From G025836975 sp040391135 (GTDB lineage Bacteria > Pseudomonadota > Gammaproteobacteria > Burkholderiales > Burkholderiaceae_B), in assembly GCA_040391135.1 (NCBI GenBank), contig JBEBYL010000006.1:62001-126000 (forward strand): a stretch of DNA of 64,000 nucleotides, in the 5' to 3' direction. The notes under the pieces are model-generated. The model saw only the letters and a program-made list of their open reading frames with translations. It searched no databases and was not told the DNA's origin. The position numbers and the translations under genes were made by a program. This document shows, one piece after another, positions 8,624-17,340 of the stretch (the first letter of the stretch is position 1; each line of letters opens with the position of its first letter).

Positions 8624-9621
8624 TGGCCCTCGCCACCGCTCCGAACGTATCGATGCTGGACAAGGCCCCGCGCCGCATCCATATTCACGACGTCTCCATG
8701 CGGGACGGTTTGCAGATCGAACCGGTCTTCGTTCCCACCGAAGAGAAAATCGCCTTGCTCAATGCGCTCAGCCGCAGCGGGGTCTCCAAGATCGAGGCCA
8801 CGTCCTTTACGTCCCCCAAGGCCATTCCGGCACTGCGCGACGCCGAGCTGGTCATGAAAGGCATCGAGCGTACGGCGGGGGTCAAGTATGTTTGCCTGGC
8901 GCCCAATATGCGCGGGGCGGAACGCGCACTGGACTGCGGCGTCGATGAAATCAACCTGGTCATGTCGGCCAGCGAAACCCACAATCTTGCCAACACCCGC
9001 ATGACCCGCCAGCAGTCGGCGGCGGTGCTCGCGCAGATCATCGACGAAATGTCCGATCAGGTCGACGTCAACGTCTCCATTTCCACCGCTTTCGGCTGCC
9101 CCATGGAGGGCAATGTCCCGGCCGAGGAAGTCCTGCGCCTGGGCGATTTCTTTGCGGAGCGCGGAGCGCAGGGCATTACCATCTGCGACACCACCGGCAT
9201 GGCCAACCCCGCCCAGGTCGAATCGCTGTGCCGCGGACTGACCGAGCGCTGGAGCAAGCTGGAACTGACCCTGCATTTCCACAATACGCGCGGCATGGGG
9301 CTGGCCAACGTCCTTGCGGGCCTGGCCACCGGCATAGACCGCTACGACAGCTCGCTGGCCGGCCTGGGGGGCTGCCCCTATGCTCCCGGAGCGACCGGCA
9401 ACATCTGCACCGAAGATCTCGTACACATGCTGCACAGCATGGGCTTGCGGACCGGGACGGATCTGGATCGGCTTATCGCCTGTGCGCGCCAGATGGCGGA
9501 AATGGTGGGGCACGATGTGCCCGGCCAGGTCATGAAGGCGGGCAAATGGGATCGCCGATTCCCGCCGCCACCCGATCTGGACCAGACGCGCGAGCGCGCG
9601 CTGGCTCGCAGCGACATATAG
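8623..9621 (+). CDS. HMG-CoA lyase family (HMGL-like) acyl-CoA lyase
   Basis: A TIM-barrel aldolase-type lyase of 332 residues. Motifs: DVSMRDGLQIEP (metal and substrate contacts), INLVMSASETHN, HFHNTRGMGLANV with the HxH metal ligands, and GLGGCPYAPGATGN carrying the catalytic-loop Cys. The enzyme cleaves a 3-hydroxy-3-methyl acyl-CoA to acetyl- or pyruvate-type products. GGAGG lies eight bases before the ATG and the start overlaps the CoA-transferase stop by one base. It may act on HMG-CoA or on citramalyl-CoA; the operon with CaiB makes the activated product of that enzyme its likely substrate. Confidence 0.92.
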   Translation: MALATAPNVSMLDKAPRRIHIHDVSMRDGLQIEPVFVPTEEKIALLNALSRSGVSKIEATSFTSPKAIPALRDAELVMKGIERTAGVKYVCLAPNMRGAERALDCGVDEINLVMSASETHNLANTRMTRQQSAAVLAQIIDEMSDQVDVNVSISTAFGCPMEGNVPAEEVLRLGDFFAERGAQGITICDTTGMANPAQVESLCRGLTERWSKLELTLHFHNTRGMGLANVLAGLATGIDRYDSSLAGLGGCPYAPGATGNICTEDLVHMLHSMGLRTGTDLDRLIACARQMAEMVGHDVPGQVMKAGKWDRRFPPPPDLDQTRERALARSDI

Positions 9622-9658
9622 TTTTGTTGTCCGTAGTTCAAAAACATAAGGAGAAGAC

Positions 9659-10627
9659 ATGCTTAAGAATCGTATTGCCAGCACGCTTGCCATCGCCCTG
9701 ATGGCAACGGTTGGCGCCACCGCCCAGGCGGCCGCCTACCCGGAAAAGCCCGTCACCATGATCGTGGGCTTCAGCCCCGGCGGCTTCACCGATGTGGTGG
9801 CGCGCCTGGTTTCCAGGCACCTGGAACAACGGCTGGGCCAGACCTTCGTGGTCGAGAACAAGCCAGGCGCCGCAGGCACGATTGCGGCAAACATGGTCGC
9901 CAAGGCCGCGCCCGATGGCTACACCCTGCTCATGGGGCATTCCAACTCGAATGCCACGGCTCCCGCCCTGTACAAAAACCTGCCCTACGACGTAAACAAG
10001 GACTTCACGCCGGTCGCAATGGTGGCCAGCACGCCGCTGATCCTGACGGTAACGCCCAAGCTGGGCGTCAAGAACATGAAGGAATTCATGGAACTGGCCA
10101 ACAAGCAAACCTTGCGCCATGCATCGTCAGGCGTGGGCAGCTCCCAGCACTTGGCTGCGGCGCAATTCGGCAAGGCCGCCGGCATCAAGCTTCTGCACGT
10201 TCCCTACAAGGGCAGCGCTCAAGCCTTGAATGACCTGCTTTCGGGCGAAGTGGACATGAACGTCGACTCCCCCCCGCTGATGGTGCCGAACATCCAGGCC
10301 AACAAGCTTATCGGCATTGCAGTCGTCAGCCCCAAGCGCATTCCCTTGCTGCCCGACGTGCCCACCATGGCGGAAGTCGGCTATCCGGGCGTCACCATGG
10401 GCCAGTGGTTCGGCATCGTCGGACCGGCAAACATGCCCAAGGAGGCGACCGCCCTGCTGAACAAAAACATCAACGAGATCTTGCAGCTGCCTGAAGTGCA
10501 AAAAGTCCTGGCTGCCAAGGGCGCGGAAGCGGGCGGCGGATCTCCCGCCGACTTTGCCAAGCAGATTCGCGAAGACACCATTTCAATTCAAAAGGTCGTC
10601 GACGAGGCTGGCATCAAGATCGAGTAA
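9659..10627 (+). CDS. Bug/TctC-family periplasmic substrate-binding protein
   Basis: Begins with a Sec signal peptide of about 24 residues ending TAQAAA, then AYPEKPVTMIVGFSPGG and DVVARLVSRHLE, the standard Bug N-terminus. The C-terminal half has PTMAEVGYPGVTMGQW and other family segments. AAGGAGAAG precedes the ATG at good spacing. It follows the HMG-lyase-like gene after 37 bp and is probably the uptake receptor of that operon. No TctAB permease is encoded here. A stem-loop lies just after the stop. Confidence 0.92.
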   Translation: MLKNRIASTLAIALMATVGATAQAAAYPEKPVTMIVGFSPGGFTDVVARLVSRHLEQRLGQTFVVENKPGAAGTIAANMVAKAAPDGYTLLMGHSNSNATAPALYKNLPYDVNKDFTPVAMVASTPLILTVTPKLGVKNMKEFMELANKQTLRHASSGVGSSQHLAAAQFGKAAGIKLLHVPYKGSAQALNDLLSGEVDMNVDSPPLMVPNIQANKLIGIAVVSPKRIPLLPDVPTMAEVGYPGVTMGQWFGIVGPANMPKEATALLNKNINEILQLPEVQKVLAAKGAEAGGGSPADFAKQIREDTISIQKVVDEAGIKIE

Positions 10628-10647
10628 GCCTGCACGGGCCAACCGAA

Positions 10648-10678
10648 AACGGAGGCTGCGCTTCGGCTAGCCTCCGTT
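10648..10678. terminator. Stem-loop between convergent genes
   Basis: Perfect 10-bp arms AACGGAGGCT (10648-10657) and AGCCTCCGTT (10669-10678) with an 11-base loop. It sits between the Bug gene and the convergent small gene, overlapping the last codons of the latter. No clear T-run follows on either strand, so termination strength is uncertain. Confidence 0.5.
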
Positions 10679-10981
10679 ACGCTCGGGGTCCGGCGGCGAT
10701 GTGGCCAATCCCGCGTCTTCCGCGGGAACGATCTTGTCGGGCTCCACATCCTCTTCCAGCGGGGCCTCTCCGGTGTTTTCCACCTGGGGCCGTTCACCGG
10801 TGTTTTGTCGATCGCTGTCCGTGTCAGGCATGCCGGCGGGCAGGTCGTTGCCCGAATCCGATGAATCGCTGGGGCCCAGAGCCGGTTCGGTCGGGCCGTT
10901 TTTCAGCAGGCTGGCTTCCTCTTCGAATTCCCGATCTCTTTTCGGCGGTATGGCTTCCAGATCGTCTTTGCGCGATGCCAT
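10667..10981 (-). CDS. Acidic, probably disordered conserved hypothetical protein
   Basis: A 104-residue protein rich in Asp, Glu, Pro, Ser and Gly with no hydrophobic core (SDSSDSGNDLPAGMPDTD, EEDVEPDKIVPAEDAG). The start is supported by AAGGAGAG six bases upstream of ATG 10981. The first third is mixed charge (MASRKDDLEAIPPKRDREFEEE). I do not recognise a family. Short low-complexity acidic proteins of this kind are common as conserved hypotheticals in Alcaligenaceae. Upstream is the GFA-type gene in the same direction, 45 bp away. Confidence 0.6.
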   Translation of the reverse strand: MASRKDDLEAIPPKRDREFEEEASLLKNGPTEPALGPSDSSDSGNDLPAGMPDTDSDRQNTGERPQVENTGEAPLEEDVEPDKIVPAEDAGLATSPPDPERNGG

Positions 10982-11026
10982 GTTTCTCTCCTTGTGCTGT
11001 CAGTGTGCGTGCCGGACAGCCCGCAC

Positions 11027-11515
11027 TCAATCCGCTCCCAGACTCAAGCGTTCATGCCACTCGGCTATCGATTCCTCGGGATAGCTTGCGAACATCTTGT
11101 CGCCGGGTTTCGCCTCCAATTCGACCCACGATGCCTTGGAATCAAGGAACAAGTGAGTATGTTCGGGCGGAATCGGAAGATTGCTGTCGATGGCCGATGC
11201 AAATGGATGAATCAGCTCCGGCCACTCCGGGCTGAAGAGCCACAATGCGCTGCCGCAGCGGCTGCAAAAATGACGCTCCGCGGTGCTGGCATGCCGGCTG
11301 CCGTCCGCGCCCGGCAACAGGGCGTGATACACCGTTATCTGATCGGCGCCGCTTACTTTCATGGACTTCGCATCGGCCGATAGATTGACGGCGTAGCCCC
11401 CTCCACCCTGCGTTTTGCGGCAGATGGAGCAGTAGCACCGCTGATAGGGATAGGGATTGACGCTGTCCACGGTGAAGCGGACGGCGCCGCAATGGCAAGA
11501 TCCTGTGAGCTGCAT
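11027..11515 (-). CDS. GFA-family (glutathione-dependent formaldehyde-activating type) zinc protein
   Basis: Starts MQLTGSCHCGAVRFTVDS and shows the zinc-binding pattern of the GFA domain: CHC near the N-terminus, CYCSICRKTQGGGG around residue 37, and HFCSRCGSALW around residue 90. Family members are often labelled as S-(hydroxymethyl)glutathione synthase-like, but most have no proven activity. The ATG at 11515 has AGGAGG eight bases upstream. The open frame runs much further (to 12178), but that part lies opposite the ThpR-like gene and has no homology, so I reject the longer form. Confidence 0.85.
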   Translation of the reverse strand: MQLTGSCHCGAVRFTVDSVNPYPYQRCYCSICRKTQGGGGYAVNLSADAKSMKVSGADQITVYHALLPGADGSRHASTAERHFCSRCGSALWLFSPEWPELIHPFASAIDSNLPIPPEHTHLFLDSKASWVELEAKPGDKMFASYPEESIAEWHERLSLGAD

Positions 11516-11586
11516 GGCTGGGCCTCCTGAGCAATTCATTTCTTCCAGCAATAATGATGCCCGGGGCCGTTCGGTGCTGAGCGCCG

Positions 11587-12156
11587 CTAGCTTATCGGCA
11601 AGCGTGCCAGCTCGCGGTAGAAAGAGCCGCCTTCGCCGGGCGTGGAAGCCACCAGCACGCAGCGTTCGGGCGTCCAGACGATGGGGGGCCGCTGCAAGCC
11701 TTGCACATCGCCGGGTTCCGCCTTGCGCAATAGGGAAATATGCGGCCGGAAGGCCATATCGGGGCGTTCCCAGCCCATTTCTTCCAGGTGGGTCCACAAG
11801 CTGTCGTGAAGGGTGTGCAGCCAATCCAGGTGCCGTGCATCGTCCTGGCCGGGGCCCGCCCAAACAATGCGCGGGCCCGCGAAGCGGCCGAAGCGGCTCA
11901 GGGCCATCGGCCCCACATGCACCCGCCAGCTTGCGGCTGCCCGGGCCAATTCCGCAACCCGCGCCGCAGGCGTGGCGCCCAAAAACGCCAGGGTCAAATG
12001 CAAGGTTTCGGGACGCATGACACGGCCGCCGAACAAGGCATGCGCAGCATGCGCCCACTCCATGATCCGCGCCGCCGTCTCGGCTGAGGGCCACAGGCCG
12101 AAAAAAACACGCAGTGGCGCTTGGCCGTCCGCCGCTGATCCCAACGATTGCTGCAT
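11587..12156 (-). CDS. thpR: RNA 2',3'-cyclic phosphodiesterase (2'-5' RNA ligase family)
   Basis: About 189 residues with the 2H phosphoesterase fold. Both HxTx-type motifs are visible: HLTLAFLG and HISLLRK about 80 residues apart. The N-terminus LRVFFGLWPSAETAARI is typical of ThpR. The enzyme opens 2',3'-cyclic phosphates to 2'-phosphates in vitro. I place the start at ATG 12156, with AAGGAG seven bases upstream; an ATG ten codons earlier lacks a ribosome-binding site. Confidence 0.85.
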   Translation of the reverse strand: MQQSLGSAADGQAPLRVFFGLWPSAETAARIMEWAHAAHALFGGRVMRPETLHLTLAFLGATPAARVAELARAAASWRVHVGPMALSRFGRFAGPRIVWAGPGQDDARHLDWLHTLHDSLWTHLEEMGWERPDMAFRPHISLLRKAEPGDVQGLQRPPIVWTPERCVLVASTPGEGGSFYRELARLPIS

Positions 12157-12204
12157 GCTGGCTCCTTGCCCTGGGCATCGGAACAAACGTGGACCGATGC
12201 CCGA

Positions 12205-12528
12205 CTATTCGGCCGTCCCCGGCTCGGGAACGTACACCACGGTACCGTCTTTCATGCGATAGGCCACGCCGGCCTTGGACCCTTCTCCCTGGCCCGTCTG
12301 GCCGCTGGCTTTGAAACGCTCGATCTTCTCGCCTGTCTTGACGATCATCTCCATGCTTTCCTTGCCGGGATCCGTGATTATCGTAACGTCTTTTTTGGTG
12401 AAGGGGTCCAGCAGTGGATTCTGCGCGATCGTAATCAGCAGGGCGGCAATGATGACAAGGAAAATATCGATCAGATTGACGACCGAAAGGATGGGATCGT
12501 CGGACTCGGTTTCATCCAGGAACTTCAT
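12205..12528 (-). CDS. DUF2149 membrane protein, HmuV-like
   Basis: A 107-residue protein with one N-terminal membrane segment (DPILSVVNLIDIFLVIIAALLITIA) and a C-terminal periplasmic part ending DGTVVYVPEPG. The asparagine/aspartate-bearing membrane helix (NLIDIFLV) resembles ExbD/TolR. The family is DUF2149. Its ATG overlaps the stop of the ExbB/TolQ-like gene by four bases (ATGA), so the two are coupled. In Bacteroidetes hmu haem operons a DUF2149 protein accompanies a proton-channel protein and the CobN-like HmuS, as here. By analogy it is the ExbD-like half of an energy-coupling pair for the chelatase; this is inference. Confidence 0.8.
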   Translation of the reverse strand: MKFLDETESDDPILSVVNLIDIFLVIIAALLITIAQNPLLDPFTKKDVTIITDPGKESMEMIVKTGEKIERFKASGQTGQGEGSKAGVAYRMKDGTVVYVPEPGTAE

Positions 12529-13058
12529 GCCACTTTCCTGCCCAGGCCCTTCTCGGATGTCGGTTGAACCGCTTGTAGCCACGCCAATTCCTCGGCCAGC
12601 CAGCGGCGCTTGATGGAGACGATCCAGTACGTAATGGCGGCGGCGATCAAGGCCAGGATGACGGCGGAGAAGGCAATCGCCAGGTTCTCGGAGACCGACG
12701 CCAGATTGCCGTCGGACAGTCCTTTCAAGGCAGGGCCCATGGGTATCATGGTGGCGACCAGGCCCAGCATGGGTGTCACCCGGGTCGTCACGCGGGGCAC
12801 TTCCAGCAGGCGATGCGCCGCCACGTCCAGATCGTCGTCCGACGCGCCCGGGTTGGCCCGCGCCCAACGCAGCAATTCAAAACTGCGCAAGGCATGGGAA
12901 TCCGCCCCGATGAGATGCCCCCTGCGCTGGAAATACGCCACGGCGAACGCCCCCAACGCATACAGCGAATACAAAAACAGGACCGAGATCGCCACCAGAG
13001 TGGGAATCAGGAATACCTGTCCGACCTGATACATCAATTGTTCCAGCAACTGGCTCAT
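12525..13058 (-). CDS. MotA/TolQ/ExbB-type proton channel protein, HmuU-like
   Basis: 177 residues with three predicted membrane segments: about 15-40 (LIPTLVAISVLFLYSLYALG), 95-112 (VTPMLGLVATMIPMGPAL) and 122-148 (SENLAIAFSAVILALIAAAI). TRVTPMLGLVATMIPMGPAL resembles the TolQ/ExbB core that lines the proton path. It is shorter than classical TolQ. It lies 37 bp after the CobN-like gene and overlaps the DUF2149 gene. It should form an inner-membrane complex with the DUF2149 protein and use the proton motive force. The association with an exported CobN-like chelatase points to metal or tetrapyrrole handling at the cytoplasmic membrane. Confidence 0.82.
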   Translation of the reverse strand: MSQLLEQLMYQVGQVFLIPTLVAISVLFLYSLYALGAFAVAYFQRRGHLIGADSHALRSFELLRWARANPGASDDDLDVAAHRLLEVPRVTTRVTPMLGLVATMIPMGPALKGLSDGNLASVSENLAIAFSAVILALIAAAITYWIVSIKRRWLAEELAWLQAVQPTSEKGLGRKVA

Positions 13059-13095
13059 GCTTGAATTACCTTTTCAGTTTTTCGTTAGTGATTCG

Positions 13096-16000
13096 TTAAT
13101 ACGTTGCCCGCGCTGGCCAGGCCTGGCGCATGGCGCCGCCCGCGAAAGCCAGCAGAAGCATGCCCAGCACCAGATATAGCGAATAGTCGTCGGGAGCCTG
13201 GCCGGGCTCGACTTTATCCAGCCGCATTCCGGTCACCTGCTCGGTCTGCGCGGTCGGCTGTTGCTCGGCGGGAGCCTGGGTGGGCGGCATGGCGCTCGGA
13301 TCGGCGGCGGCCTCTTGCTGGGCGGGCGGTGGCTCGGCAAGATCCGCCGGCGTGCCGCTGGCCGCGTATTCCAGAAATTTCGGGTTATCGCTGTGGACAT
13401 CGAAGCGCCTGGCCAGATCCTGATAACGCGCCTTCAGTTCACTGACCGTGGCCGGATCGGCATTCCAGTATTCCTGCCGCGCCGCTTCCAGCATCCGCTC
13501 TATCGTCTGCGCCAGGGCGTGGGGATTTTCTTTCTCGAACCATTCCTTCAGGCCCAGCTCGTACTTGTCGCGCACATAGACATTGGCCATTTCCTCCCAC
13601 TGGTCGTCGCGCACGATGTCGCGCGCCACCGCCGTCCAGCCCCATAGATTATTGGTGGAGTCCAGCACGCTGAGCGTGCCCGAATAGCCCTCGTCCATCA
13701 GGGCCTTGATGTAGCCCGGGTGGAACTGGCGGGTCGACAGCTCCTTGGACAGGAACCCGGCCGCGCCTTCTACCTTGCCGGCGCCCCCGCCCCGCAAGTT
13801 GGAAATATACAGCTCGGGCGGCTTGCCATCCAGGGCGCGCACGGCCAGGCTCAAGCCGCCCAGGTACTGGAAGGGATCGTCGGTGGTCAGCATGCCATAG
13901 GTGTTGGAGGTGCGTGACAGCACGGCCCCTTCCGTCCCTTTCAACTGCTCCGCATACAGGTTCACAGCCGTCCCGCCCGCGGCTCCGGTCGAACCCCACT
14001 TGGATTCGTCGGGCCCATAGGCGAACTGCATTTTGGACAAATACAGTTCAGCCAGCTTCTTGTCTCCCTCTTCCTTGCCCGTCCAGGTGTCAGTCGCCAG
14101 CGTGGCATCGTCCAGGCCGGTGCCGTACTGGCCCGAGCCGGATGAAAAGATGCGCGTCTGTCCGGCCAGCGCCGCTTCTTCCGCGCCGACACCCTGCTGA
14201 CGCAGGCGCTCGGCGATGGCCAGCGCATTGCCGGCAACAGGATTATCGGGCTCGTCAGCTTGCGCGGCCAATTGCGCCGCGCGGGCAAGCTGCTTCAGCA
14301 CATTGGGGAAGTGATCGCGATACAGGCCGGTGGCGGACAGCACCACATCGACACGGGGCCGGCCCAACGCTTCACGGTCCACCCGCTCCACGCCGACCAC
14401 GCGGCCGCCCTTGTCCCATACAGGCTCCACGCCCATCAGCCATAGCGCCTGGGCCTCCAGCAAGCCCTGGTGCCGCATGGTCTCGACCGACCACAGCGAG
14501 AAAGCCAGCTTGCGGGGCGTCTGGCCGGATTGCTCGCGATGCGCCGACAGTAAATCCTCGGCGGCCTTTTTACCGGCTTCCCAGGCCTGCCGCGTGGGCA
14601 CGCGCGATGGATCAAAACCGTAAAGGTTGCGTCCGGTGGGATAAGCGTCCGGGTTCTTTATGGGATCACCGCCGTAAGAGGTCTGTATATAGCGCCCGGC
14701 CAGTGCATCCAGGACAGCGGGGAGTTCGTGCTCCGCACTGATGTCCGCATACCAGCCGCGCGCCTGCTCCAGCATGGCTTGCAGCTCATCCGGCACAGGG
14801 CTTGCGTCATGTCCATCCACCAGCACGCGCTTGAGCAATGCATAGGGGACCGAGGCATCCAGGTTTTCGTAATCGACGGCCAGGGCTTCGTCCAGTTGGT
14901 CCTGCGCCACTCCCGCGTGGCGGGAGGCCGCATCCCAGAATGGCTGACCCAGCATCAGCAGCACCGTTGACAGGCGATGATCGGTTCGCGGCGCCTGGCC
15001 CAGGGTGTGCAGACCCAGGGGCTGCGCCATATGGGCCAGTTCGTGCAGGTGACTGTGAAGCAGGTCGATGAAGGCGGGGAATTCGGCGGCGGCGCGCTCG
15101 CTGGTCCAGCCCATGTCCAGGACTATGCCTTCCTTGCTTACGCGGTCCAGCAAATCAGTCTTGATCTGTTCTTTCACCGCGCCCTCACCCTGAGCCAGCC
15201 ACTGGTGCAGCAGGTCATGCATGGCGGTCAACGCATCGTGCATGCCGGCCGGCTGGAATGGCGGCGTCTGATGGCTGACGATCACTGCCCGTCCCCTGCG
15301 CCTAGCCTGCTGGGCTTCGCCGATATTGTCGGCGATATAGGGATACACCACCGGGACATCGCCCACCGCAAGCATGGGATAGTCATGCACCGACAGGCCG
15401 CGTTCCTTGCCCGGCATCCACTCTTGCGAGCCATGCGTGCCGAAATGAATGAAGGCATCCGAATGCCAGCTCTCGCGCGCCCATAAATAGGCCGCCAGAT
15501 AGAAATGGGTGGGCAAGGCCGTGGTGGAGTGGTACAGCGCCTTCTCCTTGTCTTCCGATTTTTCGCTGCGCGGCGGCTGCGGCATGATGGCCACCTTGCC
15601 CAGCAGCAGCCTCGGTATCACGAACCAAGCCTGATCCCCTTCGCGTATCGTCATGGACGAGTCGGCCGGATCGCCCCATCTGTCCAGCAAGGCCTGGCGC
15701 ACCTGCGCCGGCTGTCCGCCCAGCCATTTGTTGTAGTCAGCCACGGAAAGACGCTCTGCCAAGCCATCGTTCAGCAGATCCTGCAGTTTCGCATCGCGAT
15801 ACACAGGCGCCAGCAAGCGCTGCAACTGCTCCACTAAAGCGGCTTCCTTGGGTACGGCGGTGTCGTAGCCGGCGTCTTTCATTGCTTGCAAGACGCCCGT
15901 CATGCTCTCGGGAACGTTAAGAAACGATGCGGACAGATTCTTTTCACCGGGAGGGTAATTCCAGAAAAACAGGGTGACGGCCTTGTCGGCATTGGGCTTG

Positions 16001-17082
16001 CGCTGCAGGCCGACCAGGCGCATGGCCTTGTTGACCACCGCCTGCAGTTGCTCGTCTATGGGCAGCAGCTGCCCTTCCTGCTTGCCGAATGCGGACGCAA
16101 TCTGCGCATCGATAATGCCGGTGAATTCCGACTGCGCCAGATAGAACGGCACGTCCATCAATTGCACGCCCTGCGGATCGGCCCGCCATTCGGCTTCATC
16201 GCCCCGGCGATAAGGTGTTGCCTGCACGATGGGTATGCCCAACTGTTGAAACTCCTTGCGCGGGCCCTCGGTGCTGAGCATGATGCGGGTGTTTATCATG
16301 ACGTCAGCCAGGCGCAGGCCGCCCGGAGCAAGCATGCGCAAGTTGGCCGTCTGGTCGGATGTGGGACTGTAGTAGGCCAGCGGGATCGCGCCCGCCCTTT
16401 CCACTCGGTCGATAAGATCATCGATCAGGCGCGTCTGCATGGCCGACACATACTGCTGATGGAAGGCAATACCCACAATCGGAGGGCGATGGCGATCCGC
16501 CGGATCCACGCCCTTCCATTTCAAGTATTCCATCGGATCGGAAAACAGCATGCCGGGAGCGCCCGGATGATAGACAGCCACCTCTGGAAACTCCACGGGA
16601 TCCGCAATACCGGTGGCGGGCCTGCCCGCCAGGAAGGCGGCCGCCGTCGCAAAGAAGCCAGAAAAATTCTCACGTCCGCCATTCGAATAATAGGCGGCCA
16701 GCCGGCGCGCCAGATCATCGGGCATATTGATGCCGGCAGGCGCCTTGTCGTAGACCCAGGCCAGCGGAATGCGCAAACCGGGCAAGGCGCGCAGCAGCTT
16801 GGCACGTACCGCGTCCTGCTGATAGGTGTCCACAAATACAATGTCGCGGCCCTGGAACAAGCCCGCATCCACGTCGGCCGGCAGGTCATCCAGGTAGCGC
16901 ACCTCGATGTCCAGCCCATGCGGGCGCGCAATACTTTGCAGATCCTTGAATTTTCCCGGCGGGACATTGCCGGTCGTAATGAAAAGGGCGGATGCGGCGT
17001 GCGTGGGGAGCACGCCAAGCATGCCCGCCATAAAAATAAATATCGCGAGCCAACCGCGAGCCGATCCGGATGTCATTTTCAC
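13096..17082 (-). CDS. CobN/BchH-like chelatase, exported and membrane-anchored (HmuS-like)
   Basis: 1328 residues covering the whole CobN/magnesium-chelatase H fold. Recognisable blocks are HFGTHGSQEWMPGK (His546, His550), SATGLYRDHFPNVLKQL, RIFSSGSGQYGTGLDD, FQYLGGLSLAV, HPGYIKALMDEGYSGTLSVL and the late WFEKENPHALAQTIERMLEA. Unlike cytoplasmic cobaltochelatase CobN, it has an N-terminal signal peptide or anchor (about residues 9-30, ending THAA), a Pro/Ala/Gln-rich linker near 1245-1290 and a C-terminal membrane helix (YSLYLVLGMLLLAFAGG). No cob genes are present. The partners are an ExbB-like and a DUF2149 protein, and a Fur box lies upstream. This points to periplasmic removal or insertion of metal in a tetrapyrrole, probably haem, under iron limitation. 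The start is GTG 17082; ATG 17076 is an alternative. Confidence 0.88.
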   Translation of the reverse strand: MKMTSGSARGWLAIFIFMAGMLGVLPTHAASALFITTGNVPPGKFKDLQSIARPHGLDIEVRYLDDLPADVDAGLFQGRDIVFVDTYQQDAVRAKLLRALPGLRIPLAWVYDKAPAGINMPDDLARRLAAYYSNGGRENFSGFFATAAAFLAGRPATGIADPVEFPEVAVYHPGAPGMLFSDPMEYLKWKGVDPADRHRPPIVGIAFHQQYVSAMQTRLIDDLIDRVERAGAIPLAYYSPTSDQTANLRMLAPGGLRLADVMINTRIMLSTEGPRKEFQQLGIPIVQATPYRRGDEAEWRADPQGVQLMDVPFYLAQSEFTGIIDAQIASAFGKQEGQLLPIDEQLQAVVNKAMRLVGLQRKPNADKAVTLFFWNYPPGEKNLSASFLNVPESMTGVLQAMKDAGYDTAVPKEAALVEQLQRLLAPVYRDAKLQDLLNDGLAERLSVADYNKWLGGQPAQVRQALLDRWGDPADSSMTIREGDQAWFVIPRLLLGKVAIMPQPPRSEKSEDKEKALYHSTTALPTHFYLAAYLWARESWHSDAFIHFGTHGSQEWMPGKERGLSVHDYPMLAVGDVPVVYPYIADNIGEAQQARRRGRAVIVSHQTPPFQPAGMHDALTAMHDLLHQWLAQGEGAVKEQIKTDLLDRVSKEGIVLDMGWTSERAAAEFPAFIDLLHSHLHELAHMAQPLGLHTLGQAPRTDHRLSTVLLMLGQPFWDAASRHAGVAQDQLDEALAVDYENLDASVPYALLKRVLVDGHDASPVPDELQAMLEQARGWYADISAEHELPAVLDALAGRYIQTSYGGDPIKNPDAYPTGRNLYGFDPSRVPTRQAWEAGKKAAEDLLSAHREQSGQTPRKLAFSLWSVETMRHQGLLEAQALWLMGVEPVWDKGGRVVGVERVDREALGRPRVDVVLSATGLYRDHFPNVLKQLARAAQLAAQADEPDNPVAGNALAIAERLRQQGVGAEEAALAGQTRIFSSGSGQYGTGLDDATLATDTWTGKEEGDKKLAELYLSKMQFAYGPDESKWGSTGAAGGTAVNLYAEQLKGTEGAVLSRTSNTYGMLTTDDPFQYLGGLSLAVRALDGKPPELYISNLRGGGAGKVEGAAGFLSKELSTRQFHPGYIKALMDEGYSGTLSVLDSTNNLWGWTAVARDIVRDDQWEEMANVYVRDKYELGLKEWFEKENPHALAQTIERMLEAARQEYWNADPATVSELKARYQDLARRFDVHSDNPKFLEYAASGTPADLAEPPPAQQEAAADPSAMPPTQAPAEQQPTAQTEQVTGMRLDKVEPGQAPDDYSLYLVLGMLLLAFAGGAMRQAWPARATY

Positions 17083-17137
17083 TACGCCTCATTCTTCTGG
17101 GATGCCGTCGGCCGATGTGCCGGGCAGGGCATTTTAT

Positions 17138-17156
17138 AACAATGCGAATGATTATC
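17138..17156. promoter_or_regulatory. Fur box upstream of the CobN-like operon
   Basis: The 19 bases AACAATGCGAATGATTATC match the Fur consensus GATAATGATAATCATTATC at 14 positions; on the minus strand they read GATAATCATTCGCATTGTT. The site is about 55-75 bp before the CobN-like start, in an AT-rich stretch within an otherwise GC-rich region, as expected for an iron-repressed promoter. Confidence 0.65.
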
Positions 17157-17264
17157 AAATGCATTTATTAATTTGAGCGGAATCCGCCTTCCGGCTAGGG
17201 AGTTTCCCGCATGGCGGTCTTTGCGTGCGAAGGCATGTGCGGGCATACCCCAAGGCCCGAATGA

Positions 17265-17294
17265 TTGACGTTTAAAGCATGACTTCGCTAACAT
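17265..17294 (+). promoter_or_regulatory. Possible promoter of the ArgE-like gene
   Basis: TTGACG (17265-17270) and TAACAT (17289-17294) are separated by 18 bp and lie about 50 bp before the GTG start of the deacetylase gene. This is only a consensus match. Confidence 0.3.
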
Positions 17295-17340
17295 CGGTCG
17301 GCTGTTGCCGCTGAATCGCTGGTCTTGGAGAATACGTGCT

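Noticed and set aside
11516..12178. Long N-terminal extension of the GFA-type gene
   Set aside because: It lies opposite the ThpR-like gene, has no family resemblance, and the internal ATG 11515 has a good AGGAGG.
13096..17082. Reading the chelatase as part of cobalamin synthesis (cobaltochelatase CobN)
   Set aside because: Signal peptide, C-terminal membrane anchor, absence of cobS/cobT or other cob genes and a Fur box argue against it.
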